Source of the DNA: M2408 sp040386975
GTDB lineage: Bacteria > Bacteroidota > Bacteroidia > Flavobacteriales_D > Crocinitomicaceae
Direction: 5' to 3'
Length of the DNA stretch: 64,000 nt
Assembly: GCA_040386975.1 (NCBI GenBank)
Contig: JAZKEO010000034.1
Location: 8,909 to 72,908 of the forward strand
Shown one piece after another: positions 26,127-34,302 of the stretch (position 1 is its first letter; the number at the start of each line of letters is the position of its first letter). Made by a program: the position numbers and the translations under genes. The notes under the pieces are model-generated. The model had not been told where the DNA came from. It saw nothing but the letters and a program-made list of their open reading frames with translations, and searched no databases.

Positions 26127-26194
26127 AGTGAAAAGTGAAGAGTGAAAAGTGAAAAATAAAAACACTTTTAACTCTTAACTCTTAACTCTTAACT
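26127..26194. repeat. Low-complexity intergenic hairpin (fbaA-accD)
   Basis: Repeats of 'agtgaaa' on the 5' side are partly complementary to 'cttttaactcttaactctta' on the 3' side. This is one member of a family of short-unit inverted sequences between genes in this window, and may act as a terminator or attenuator. Confidence 0.55.
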
Positions 26195-26202
26195 TAAAAA
26201 GA

Positions 26203-27048
26203 ATGAGTTGGTTTAAAAGAAATAAAGAAGGAATAACAACTTCAACAAAAGAGAAAAAAGAAACTCCTGAAGGATTGTGGCATAAATGTAGCAACTGTAA
26301 AACAGTTTTTACACAAGCAGATTTTGAGAAAAACGCTTACGTATGTGATCGTTGTTCTCACCACGAAAAAATTGGTTCAGAAGAATATTTTCAATTGATT
26401 TTTGATGATGGAAAATACACGGAATTAGATGCAAAATTGAGTTCTGGTGATCCATTGAAATTCACAGATACAAAAAAATATGTTGATCGCGTAAAAGCTA
26501 CTCAGAAAAACACAGGTTTAACTGATGCTATTCGTACGGCTCATGGAAAAATGGACGGAGTAGATTTCGTTGTTGCTGCAATGGATTTTAGCTTTATTGG
26601 TGGTTCTTTAGGTTCTGTTATGGGAGAAAAAATTTCTCGTGCAATCGACAAAGCAATCGAATTGAAAGCTCCTTTCATGATTATCTCAAAATCGGGTGGA
26701 GCACGAATGATGGAAGCTGGTTATTCCTTGATGCAAATGGCAAAAGTGAGCGGAAAATTAGGTTTGTTATCCGAAGCAAAATTACCTTACATCTCATTTT
26801 TGACTGATCCAACAACAGGTGGTGTTACCGCATCTTTCGCTATGTTAGGAGATTTAAATATCGCTGAACCAAACGCATTAATTGCTTTTGCTGGTCCTCG
26901 TGTTGTGAAAGAAACAATCGGTCGCGACTTACCAGAAGGATTCCAAACTTCCGAATTCGTATTGGAACATGGTTTTTTAGATTACATCGTTGATAGAACT
27001 GAATTAAAAATCAAATTAGCACATACGCTAAAATTACTTCTTAATTAG
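26203..27048 (+). CDS. accD: Acetyl-CoA carboxylase carboxyltransferase subunit beta
   Basis: 281 residues. The N-terminal zinc ribbon has Cys29, Cys32, Cys48 and Cys51 (HKCSNCKTVF and YVCDRCSHHEK). The crotonase-fold carboxyltransferase core follows, with SKSGGARMMEAGYSLMQMAK, DPTTGGVTASFAMLGD and AFAGPRVVKETIGRDLPEGFQ. With AccA it transfers carboxyl from biotin to acetyl-CoA, the first step of fatty-acid synthesis. accA is not in the window. The gene follows fbaA by 78 nt. Confidence 0.97.
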   Translation: MSWFKRNKEGITTSTKEKKETPEGLWHKCSNCKTVFTQADFEKNAYVCDRCSHHEKIGSEEYFQLIFDDGKYTELDAKLSSGDPLKFTDTKKYVDRVKATQKNTGLTDAIRTAHGKMDGVDFVVAAMDFSFIGGSLGSVMGEKISRAIDKAIELKAPFMIISKSGGARMMEAGYSLMQMAKVSGKLGLLSEAKLPYISFLTDPTTGGVTASFAMLGDLNIAEPNALIAFAGPRVVKETIGRDLPEGFQTSEFVLEHGFLDYIVDRTELKIKLAHTLKLLLN

Positions 27049-27060
27049 AATTACAGGTTT

Positions 27061-27112
27061 GCAAATTACAGATTACAGATTACGTAATTTGTAATCTGCA
27101 ATTTGTAATCTG
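27061..27112. repeat. Low-complexity intergenic hairpin (accD-mutS-like)
   Basis: Repeated 'attacag/gattac' units on the left pair with 'gtaatctgcaatttgtaatc' on the right, forming a long stem just before the TTG start of the next gene. It belongs to the same class as the other hairpins here, with different unit sequence. Confidence 0.6.
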
Positions 27113-27126
27113 CAATCAATTTTTCA

Positions 27127-28881
27127 TTGACGGTATACAAAAATCTTTTAGAATCAAATTCCCTTGAATTAATTCGTGTAAAAAAACAAATTCGTTTGTT
27201 GACTTTTTTACGTTTAGTCGTTTTTGTCACTTTTTCACTTTTCGCTTATTTTTCTTGGGGAAATACGCCGATTTTTATTTCATCCATTTTCCTTGGAATA
27301 GCGATTTTTTTAATTACAATTCGCTATTGGGTTGATGTAAACTTGAAGTTTGAGAAAATAAAACAAAAAATTCATTTTCTAAATTTAGAACTTGAAATAA
27401 CAGAAACCAATAAAGGCCTTTTTGATTCAGGAAAAGAATTCTCAAATTCAAAACACGCTTTTTCTAACGATTTAGATTTATTTGCTGAACATGGTATTTT
27501 TGCCTACATCAATCGCACGACATCATTTTTAGGGAAAAAAATTCTTGCAGAAATTCTCTTGGAAGGAAATAATAAAAGAGAAAAAACGAATCAGCAAATA
27601 GAATTTTTATCACACGAGATTGAATGGACAATCGATTTTCGTGTTGCTGGAGCTATTTCAAGTAGAGAAAAAGCTTACAACAAAGAAATTTCAAATTTTG
27701 CCAAACTAGATTTCAAAAACCCCAAAATACTTCAAGTTTTAAGATTCTTGATTCCGATTATTTCGATTTCTGCCTTGATTTTAAATTCATTTGAATTGAT
27801 TTCATCTTCGCTTTTGGGAATCGCTCTTACGGCATGTATTCTGCCAACAGGAATTTTGTTAAAACAAACAAATCTTTGGGCAAGTACCATTTCAGAATAC
27901 GAGGCAAAAATCAATACGCTTTTAGACCAATTAGTTTTGTTAAAAAAACTTTCGTCTGAAGAAGCAAAAACAATGCTCGATTTGAATGAATTTCATTCAA
28001 TAGAAAATGAATTCAAGCAATGGAAAACACTTTCCAAACGCTTTGATCTACGTATGAATATTGTTGTTTCAATACCCTTAAACCTATTTTTCGCCTGGGA
28101 TATTCAGCAACGCATTTCTTTGGAAAACTGGACAAAGAAGAACAGCAAAAATCTCAGCGAATGGGAAAACAAATTGGCATATTTGGAAGTGCTGATTTCT
28201 GGTGCAACATTGAGGTATAACAATCAAAATGAAACCATTTTTGCAGAAATTTTAAAATACAAAAAGTCTTACGAAACTAAAAACATGGCCCATCCTTTGA
28301 TTCCATCTAAAAAAAGAATTTCGAATGATTTTGTATTAAAAGAAGAAGAAAATTTTTATATTTTGACAGGACCAAATATGGCTGGGAAAAGTACCTATTT
28401 GCGTTCTTTAGGAACAAATATTGTTTTCGCCAACGCTGGTTTTCCTGTTTTTGCTCAAACTTTCTCTATTCCAGAAATAAAACTTTTTTCAAGCATGCGA
28501 ACTTCTGATGATTTATCAAACGAAAGTTCTTATTTCCATGCCGAATTAACACGCTTGAAACAAATGAAAGATGTGTTGATTGAAAACAAGAATTTATTTG
28601 TTCTTTTGGACGAAATATTAAAGGGAACAAACAGCAAAGACAAGGAAGAAGGTTCCAAAAAATTTCTTCAAAAAATGAAAAATCTAGGTGCAAAAGGAAT
28701 CATTGCAACTCACGATTTGTCGCTTTGCACTTTAAGCAATGAAAATGAATCATTTACAAATTTCTACTTCGATTCAACCATTGCTGACAACGAATTATCC
28801 TTTGATTACAAACTTAAAAAAGGAATTTGTCAAAACATGAATGCTTCCTTTTTACTCAAAAAAATGGAATTAATTGATTGA
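27127..28881 (+). CDS. Membrane-anchored MutS-like ATPase
   Basis: 584 residues starting at TTG (27127); no in-frame ATG fits. Two pairs of hydrophobic helices lie near residues 28-66 and 200-240. The C-terminal MutS ATPase domain has Walker A TGPNMAGKST (near residue 417), signature SYFHAELTRLK, Walker B LFVLLDEILKGTNSKDKEEG and ATHDLSLC. The mismatch-recognition and connector domains of true MutS are missing. This short MutS-related type is widespread in Bacteroidota, and its role is not settled. The intact ATPase suggests it is functional. Confidence 0.88.
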   Translation: MTVYKNLLESNSLELIRVKKQIRLLTFLRLVVFVTFSLFAYFSWGNTPIFISSIFLGIAIFLITIRYWVDVNLKFEKIKQKIHFLNLELEITETNKGLFDSGKEFSNSKHAFSNDLDLFAEHGIFAYINRTTSFLGKKILAEILLEGNNKREKTNQQIEFLSHEIEWTIDFRVAGAISSREKAYNKEISNFAKLDFKNPKILQVLRFLIPIISISALILNSFELISSSLLGIALTACILPTGILLKQTNLWASTISEYEAKINTLLDQLVLLKKLSSEEAKTMLDLNEFHSIENEFKQWKTLSKRFDLRMNIVVSIPLNLFFAWDIQQRISLENWTKKNSKNLSEWENKLAYLEVLISGATLRYNNQNETIFAEILKYKKSYETKNMAHPLIPSKKRISNDFVLKEEENFYILTGPNMAGKSTYLRSLGTNIVFANAGFPVFAQTFSIPEIKLFSSMRTSDDLSNESSYFHAELTRLKQMKDVLIENKNLFVLLDEILKGTNSKDKEEGSKKFLQKMKNLGAKGIIATHDLSLCTLSNENESFTNFYFDSTIADNELSFDYKLKKGICQNMNASFLLKKMELID

Positions 28882-28930
28882 TACCAATTTCCAAAAATTA
28901 TTTCTACCTTTATACTTTAAAGCCTAGATC

Positions 28931-29587
28931 ATGAAATACTGGAAATATATCATCTTGTTTTTAATTATATTTCCTATTCAATTGTTTTCACAAGATGAAG
29001 AGCCAACGTTTTACAAAGTAATCAAACCGAAACATACTTACGCAATCGATTTCGCTTTGCCAGTTTGTATTTCCAACAAAGCTTTCAAAGGAATCATGCA
29101 AGGTTTCATTCGCTTTTCAGGATCCTATCATTATTCATTAAAAAATAATTTTTATATTGGTTTAGGTGGTAGTTATACCTACTTTCAAATCAATCGTTTT
29201 AAAACTTTTCCTAATATTTCAGGAGGGATGCATATCTCAAATGGCTACCTAAAACTTGGTTATGAGAAATATTATTCCGAAAGAATTGGTATAGATTTTG
29301 GTGTGCGAGAAGGCTTTTCTCAACTTATTTTTCACTCAGATTCTTTAGCGAAACCAAATACAAAACTTGTAAATACAATCGAACCATATTTTTCATTTTG
29401 TTTGACGGGAAGTCACAATACAGCTTACAAATGGACTTTAGCCTATTCTTTTTTAGGTTTTGGCTTTAACCCTCAGCAAGTTGGTGATTTCGTAAACGAA
29501 GATTTTGAGAAAAGTGAATTTTCTCGAATTACACAATTTTTATCTTTCGGTTTTAGTTTTTCGCATTATTTTAAGCAGAGAGATTAA
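28931..29587 (+). CDS. Predicted outer-membrane beta-barrel or surface protein
   Basis: 218 residues with a signal peptide (1-20, ending PIQLFSQ). The mature part alternates polar and hydrophobic residues in strand-length blocks (FYIGLGGSYTYFQINRF, GISQLIF-like segments, FLSFGFSFSHYF), with an aromatic near the end. This suggests an 8- to 10-stranded barrel. I do not recognise a named family. A weak TACCTTTA lies about 20 nt upstream. The gene ends at a low-complexity hairpin shared with the convergent T9SS gene. Confidence 0.65.
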   Translation: MKYWKYIILFLIIFPIQLFSQDEEPTFYKVIKPKHTYAIDFALPVCISNKAFKGIMQGFIRFSGSYHYSLKNNFYIGLGGSYTYFQINRFKTFPNISGGMHISNGYLKLGYEKYYSERIGIDFGVREGFSQLIFHSDSLAKPNTKLVNTIEPYFSFCLTGSHNTAYKWTLAYSFLGFGFNPQQVGDFVNEDFEKSEFSRITQFLSFGFSFSHYFKQRD

Positions 29588-29592
29588 TCTTT

Positions 29593-29655
29593 AGTTATGA
29601 ATTTTGAGTTATGAATTGAAACACACTCATTACTCATAGTTCCTAACTCATAACT
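29593..29655. repeat. Low-complexity hairpin between convergent genes
   Basis: 'agttatga' units at the left pair with 'tcataact' units at the right. It sits exactly between two convergent stops and could end transcription in both directions. Confidence 0.6.
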
Positions 29656-29657
29656 TT

Positions 29658-31151
29658 CTAATGCTTCACAACAAATTTAACTACTGAATTTTCTCTTTTC
29701 AAATAATAAACTCCATTTTGAAAATTTTCTGTTGAAAGTGAATTTCCTTTTCCTTTCAAAATTTCTTGTCCTAAACAGTTTGTGATCGTAAATTCCTCCA
29801 ATTGTTTTGAAAAAGAAAGTTCATCTCTCGTTGGATTTGGATACACTTCAAAATCTGAAAGTGAAATCTTTTTGACTAGATTGATAGGTTCTAAACGCTC
29901 ATAAGCTCCCATATCAACAACATTTCCCAATATTCTCGTATTTCCAGCAATATCTGTACTAGAAACGTTTGTATTGTCGCCACTATTCAAACAAGGAGAA
30001 TTTAAATTCAACATAAAAGCATCTTGTAAATCAAACAAACAATTATCTACAAGAACCGGATTTACAAAACTTGGATCTAGGAAAATATTTCCTGTATTTG
30101 CACCTAAAATTGGATTCGCATTTGTTTGACCTAAAGTATCTACACACGAATAAGTCGCATTAAAAGTCGCTGTTCCTTTGATGAAAAACTGAGGACCATC
30201 AAGTATTGCTGTGTTTCCCCAAAAAATAGAATTTCGAACAGTAATCTGGCAATTTCCATCAAAATTTGTCCCTCCCCAATCAGAATTATCACAAATGATC
30301 GCTCCAGCATTTCCATTTGTTGCTTGATTCCCATAAAAAGTACAATTCAAAAAACTTGGTGTTGACGTTCCAGTTCCTCCACCCCAACAATAAATCCCAC
30401 CAGCTGTTGGAGCAATGTTGTTGATAAAAACACAATTAATTACAGTTGGACTTGCGTTTCCATCCAAACCAAAATTATCAATAGCACCGCCACCATTAAA
30501 AGCTGTATTGTCTTCGAAATAACAATTTTCAATGTGTGGACTTGCATTTCCTCCGCTAAATCCATTGTCAAAAATTCCACCGCCAAAGCCTGCGTGATTA
30601 TTTCTAAAAACACAATTCAAAATCGTTGGATTACAAAAACCTCCTGACAATGAACCACCATTGTAAATTCCTCCACCTAAACCTTCGTTTCCTGTCGTTG
30701 CCCGGTCGTCGTAGCCATTTACGATTTGAAAACCGTCAATCAGGGCAGATTCATCCAAATTCTGATTGAAAATCACATGATAGGAATTATCAAATAGCAC
30801 ATTTTGAGTTCCAAGATCACCAGACAAAATTGAACAAGAAGAACATGTCAAATTTCGCTCAGTCAAACTTGTTTCAACTCCCACAAAGCCACCGTAAATT
30901 GAAATTCCATTTCGCATCGAAAAACTTTGTGTTCTGTCTGATGTACTTGTTGGAAGATAAGTTCCACAAGCTACCCATACCTCATCATTGACTTGAGCAT
31001 TATTGATTGCCGTTTGTAAATTAGTCCCAGAAATCGCATTGGCCCAAGAACTTCCATCTTGAGAACCAGCTCCGTTTTGAGTGACAAAAATCGTTGCTGC
31101 TGAAAGATTTAAAAAAGTTAAAAAACTTGTGAGTAGTAAGATTATGCGCAT
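29658..31151 (-). CDS. T9SS cargo: parallel beta-helix protein
   Basis: 497 residues. After the signal peptide (1-18) comes an N-terminal block, TIFVTQNGAGSQDGSSWANA, typical of 'choice-of-anchor Q' right-handed beta-helix proteins. About eight helix turns follow, with repeated 'NCxFxxNxAxxGGGI' motifs (NCVFRNNHAGFGGGIFDNG, NCYFEDNTAFNGGGA). The last ~75 residues are a type A T9SS sorting domain: YPNPTRDELSFSKQLEEF, LGQEILKGKG, GVYYLK and final VVKH. It should cross the outer membrane by type IX secretion and be attached to the surface. It lies last in a three-gene run with two enzyme-like genes. Confidence 0.85.
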   Translation of the reverse strand: MRIILLLTSFLTFLNLSAATIFVTQNGAGSQDGSSWANAISGTNLQTAINNAQVNDEVWVACGTYLPTSTSDRTQSFSMRNGISIYGGFVGVETSLTERNLTCSSCSILSGDLGTQNVLFDNSYHVIFNQNLDESALIDGFQIVNGYDDRATTGNEGLGGGIYNGGSLSGGFCNPTILNCVFRNNHAGFGGGIFDNGFSGGNASPHIENCYFEDNTAFNGGGAIDNFGLDGNASPTVINCVFINNIAPTAGGIYCWGGGTGTSTPSFLNCTFYGNQATNGNAGAIICDNSDWGGTNFDGNCQITVRNSIFWGNTAILDGPQFFIKGTATFNATYSCVDTLGQTNANPILGANTGNIFLDPSFVNPVLVDNCLFDLQDAFMLNLNSPCLNSGDNTNVSSTDIAGNTRILGNVVDMGAYERLEPINLVKKISLSDFEVYPNPTRDELSFSKQLEEFTITNCLGQEILKGKGNSLSTENFQNGVYYLKRENSVVKFVVKH

Positions 31152-31155
31152 AAAG

Positions 31156-32367
31156 TTATTTTTGAACTATAAACTTATATAAATTATTTCTAAACTGCAA
31201 ATAATAAATCCCATTTTCTAACACTTCGATTGAAACAGAGATTCCTTTTCCTTGCAATATTTCTTGTCCCAAAGCATTTTTAATCGCAAATTCTTCCAAA
31301 TATTCTGAGAAATTTAATGTTTCATTTACAGGATTTGGATAAAGTGAAAAAGTTTTATTTTTAAGTTCATCAACTTTATTAGTTGGATTGTAAATTGGTC
31401 CTATATAATCTTTTGCAACGACAACATGGTCGTACAAAACGTCATTATTAGCTGTAGAAGTATTATTTGTTGAATAATTTTTAAGCCAAATATAATTGAA
31501 AACAACAGCTGGATTACTTCTAAATCTAAAACCATCAAAAGGCGCACCAACTCCTTCAACAAATGTTGCTTGATTCCATGTTCCATTAGGAAAACCTTGT
31601 CCGTAATGTCCAACTAATTGCCCGTTAATCCACAATTTCAATTCTCCTGTACTATTCGTAGGATTATTCATTTTTATCATCACTTCGATACAATTCCATA
31701 CATCCATAGTTAAAGAACCATTTGAAGAAGGACTAATAAATTCATTTCCAAAATACTGTCCAGCACTTGAACCAGATGTAAAACCTTTCATATCCATCCA
31801 ATAGTTGTAAAATCCAAATTTGGAAGACGTTTGTGGACTTTGATTCGCCAAACCTCTAATTTCTGTTCCAATCACAAAAGCAGAATCTCCGCTTGTTGGA
31901 ATCGTTCGTCCTGGAGTGTTACATGGCCAACATTGATTTGCAGGATTCGTTCCTCCCATCCATACTCCAGAATGATGAAAAGTGAAATTAGAATTGTATT
32001 TTACATAATACCTAACAAAAACAGAATCTGTAATTCCATTCGAAAATTTCTTCAAAATGTTAGCATCTTCGCTCGGATCATTTGAAACAGTACTATTTTC
32101 AACAGTTGTAAGCTTTAATGATTGGCTCCCCAGACTTCCAAGAGGAATTGAAGCATCAAAATTAATATGAGATTGCATTTGAGAAGTTTGATATCCAACA
32201 GATTGAATCATTTCCTGAATGCTATCTTGTTCAAACATTTCAGAGAAAACAACTGCTGAATTACTTCCAATTCCAATGTCATTTGGATGTTGTAGCGAAA
32301 TTTGACCAAATGAAAAGCATGAAATTGAAGTTGTAACAATGCTAAATAGTGTATTTAGATTTTTCAT
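31156..32367 (-). CDS. T9SS cargo: jelly-roll, polysaccharide-lyase-like
   Basis: 403 residues with a signal peptide. The middle (about residues 35-320) looks like a concanavalin-type beta-sandwich as in polysaccharide lyases or lectins, with SVFVRYYVKYNSNFTFHHSGVWMGG, a His-rich substrate-face-like strand, and ELKLWINGQLVGHYGQGF. The exact family (PL14-, PL18- or PL20-like, or a non-catalytic laminin-type fold) cannot be settled by eye. The C-terminus is a T9SS sorting domain (YPNPVNETLNFSEYLEEF...LGQEILQGKG). Only 4 nt separate it from the beta-helix gene. Confidence 0.75.
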   Translation of the reverse strand: MKNLNTLFSIVTTSISCFSFGQISLQHPNDIGIGSNSAVVFSEMFEQDSIQEMIQSVGYQTSQMQSHINFDASIPLGSLGSQSLKLTTVENSTVSNDPSEDANILKKFSNGITDSVFVRYYVKYNSNFTFHHSGVWMGGTNPANQCWPCNTPGRTIPTSGDSAFVIGTEIRGLANQSPQTSSKFGFYNYWMDMKGFTSGSSAGQYFGNEFISPSSNGSLTMDVWNCIEVMIKMNNPTNSTGELKLWINGQLVGHYGQGFPNGTWNQATFVEGVGAPFDGFRFRSNPAVVFNYIWLKNYSTNNTSTANNDVLYDHVVVAKDYIGPIYNPTNKVDELKNKTFSLYPNPVNETLNFSEYLEEFAIKNALGQEILQGKGISVSIEVLENGIYYLQFRNNLYKFIVQK

Positions 32368-32414
32368 ATTCGTTTATTTTATGTTTCAATTCATAACTAC
32401 AAACTCAAAACTAA

Positions 32415-34184
32415 TTAATGTTTAACAATAAACCTTAGATTCACATCTTTTGCACTTAAGAAATAGATTCCATTTCTCATTTCTGAAGTTGAAACAAAAT
32501 TTCCTTTTCCTTTCAAAATTTCTTGTCCCAAACTGTTTCTTATTGTGAATTCTTCTAAATATTCCGAAAAATTTAATTGAGAATTTGTTGGATTAGGATA
32601 AAGTCGCAACTGATTTATTGACACATTGATTTCTGACACATCTGAAGTATTAATTGTGTGTTCCAAAATTAATATACTCATTGGTGGAATTATAAAGTTC
32701 CCATTTGCATCTGCGTAAACTGTCGTTTCAATAAATACCTCATCTGTTGGAGCAGTTGCACTTAGAACTCGAGCATTTTGTAAATTATAATTACCAATTC
32801 CACTTACTTGAAAAGTATGCGTATCAAGTGAATCTCTGTTTACTGCAATCACATTTAATTGTGATAAATCATTGGAAACAAAAGAACTTGAATTTACTCC
32901 ATAAGGATTTCCGTCACTTCCAGGAGATGAAGTATTTGACGTTTGAACTGAATGATCTAAAACTAAAGGAGCAAGTTTTTTATACATCTGAGCCACAGGC
33001 ATTAAAGTATAAACACCGTTTAACAATCTTATTGGATGCCAAACTGCTGAAGGCATTCCATAGACCCAAAAATTCACACGTTCTAAATTATTTAATTTAC
33101 TCATTCCCATGAGGAAATCTACACTCAAAATCGTTCCTTGCCATTGCATAGCAATATCTTTATCTGCTTGAGATGGAGGTGTTTGAGGAATTCCATGTGC
33201 ATAATCTCCTAAAATCATTTTTAATCCATGAACTTGGCAACTATCTGCCAAATCGCTATAAATGGAAACAAAATTTGAAACTTTTGTTAATGTTCCTGAT
33301 TCGACAGGAAAAGCATGTGGAGAAAATCCATAAATTTTACCTGAAGCAGCCAATGGAGAATTTAAAATTCTCGAATGCCACGTATTTGAACCAACATTGG
33401 TTCCAACAGTCGCTAAAGTAATATGAATTGAAGGGTCGATAGCTAACATCGCATCAATAATTGGAGGAATTAAATTCAAATAAGCATCGCAACCTGCAGT
33501 TGTTGCACCAAACTCATGACTTGCCCAAGGCTCATTTCCCATATTCCATAATTTGATTCCATAAGGAGTATCGTGTCCATTTGCTGAACGAATTGCTGCC
33601 CAATCTATTCCTCCACCTGGGTTTGTACCATCATTTGGAGCATTAGCATATTCAACCCAATCTGCACAATGCTGAATGATATTTGGCAGTGCTTGTCTTT
33701 GCTGAATTTGGTCAGCCCAAACTGTCGCGGAATCATAAATTGAAACCATGATATGCACATCTTGTGGACTCATTCCTTTTGAAGCTGTCCAAGCCATAAA
33801 CTCATCAAAACCAAATTCAACAGCTTGAGCAGGTCCTAAATTTCCTAGAAGGGATTGATTAGGGCGAGATGCTGCTGGCAAACCAATTGATTTTTTCCAA
33901 TCGTAGCCTACACCAATTCCATTTCCTGGAAAACGTGTTGTTGAAACTGGAAAATCACCAAATAGAGGTTCAACCTCTGGAATTAATGTTCCATCTGTGT
34001 TAAAATATCCTATTGAAGAACCATTCGTGGCTTTCATTCCAGTACGTGAATCCATTGTAATTCCAAACAAAAATTTAGAATTTGGCATTTGAACTGAATT
34101 CACATCAATTGTACTTGTAGATGTTTGTTGCGCATTTATTTGAATAAAAAATAAACAAATAAAAAAAGTAAAAAGTGTTTTCAT
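32415..34184 (-). CDS. T9SS cargo: glycoside hydrolase, alpha-L-arabinofuranosidase-like
   Basis: 589 residues with a signal peptide (1-18). The domain has a TIM-barrel character with STTRFPGNGIGVGYDWKKSIG, then GIKLWNMGNEPWASHEFG, where the NEP segment fits the acid/base glutamate of clan GH-A enzymes (GH51, GH39 or GH30 type). A beta-sandwich domain follows (SQLNVIAVNRDS), as in GH51. The T9SS tail has YPNPTNSQLNFSEYLEEF and ends VKH. It probably removes arabinose-type side chains from plant or algal polysaccharide outside the cell. It begins a likely three-gene unit driven by the ECF-type promoter at 34212-34241. Confidence 0.8.
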   Translation of the reverse strand: MKTLFTFFICLFFIQINAQQTSTSTIDVNSVQMPNSKFLFGITMDSRTGMKATNGSSIGYFNTDGTLIPEVEPLFGDFPVSTTRFPGNGIGVGYDWKKSIGLPAASRPNQSLLGNLGPAQAVEFGFDEFMAWTASKGMSPQDVHIMVSIYDSATVWADQIQQRQALPNIIQHCADWVEYANAPNDGTNPGGGIDWAAIRSANGHDTPYGIKLWNMGNEPWASHEFGATTAGCDAYLNLIPPIIDAMLAIDPSIHITLATVGTNVGSNTWHSRILNSPLAASGKIYGFSPHAFPVESGTLTKVSNFVSIYSDLADSCQVHGLKMILGDYAHGIPQTPPSQADKDIAMQWQGTILSVDFLMGMSKLNNLERVNFWVYGMPSAVWHPIRLLNGVYTLMPVAQMYKKLAPLVLDHSVQTSNTSSPGSDGNPYGVNSSSFVSNDLSQLNVIAVNRDSLDTHTFQVSGIGNYNLQNARVLSATAPTDEVFIETTVYADANGNFIIPPMSILILEHTINTSDVSEINVSINQLRLYPNPTNSQLNFSEYLEEFTIRNSLGQEILKGKGNFVSTSEMRNGIYFLSAKDVNLRFIVKH

Positions 34185-34211
34185 CGTGATTTATTTTAAG
34201 TTTCTAATTAC

Positions 34212-34241
34212 TTACACGTAAGTCAAAAAGAAAAAGTTGGG
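34212..34241 (-). promoter_or_regulatory. ECF-type promoter, copy 1 (arabinofuranosidase-like gene)
   Basis: On the minus strand, CCCAAC and CGTGTAA are separated by 17 nt, with GACTT just before the -10. The gap to the ATG at 34184 is 27 nt. It is 29/30 identical to the copy at 36884 and 25/30 to the copy before the sigma-factor gene. Confidence 0.75.
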
Positions 34242-34248
34242 TTTTGAT

Positions 34249-34298
34249 AGTTATGAGTTTATCAAACACTCAAAATTCATAACTCAACACTCATAACT
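34249..34298. repeat. Low-complexity hairpin before the GH74-like gene's end
   Basis: 'agttatgagttt' on the left pairs with 'actcataact' on the right, directly after the stop of the 34303-36852 gene, a position suited to a terminator. Confidence 0.55.
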
Positions 34299-34302
34299 AT
34301 TT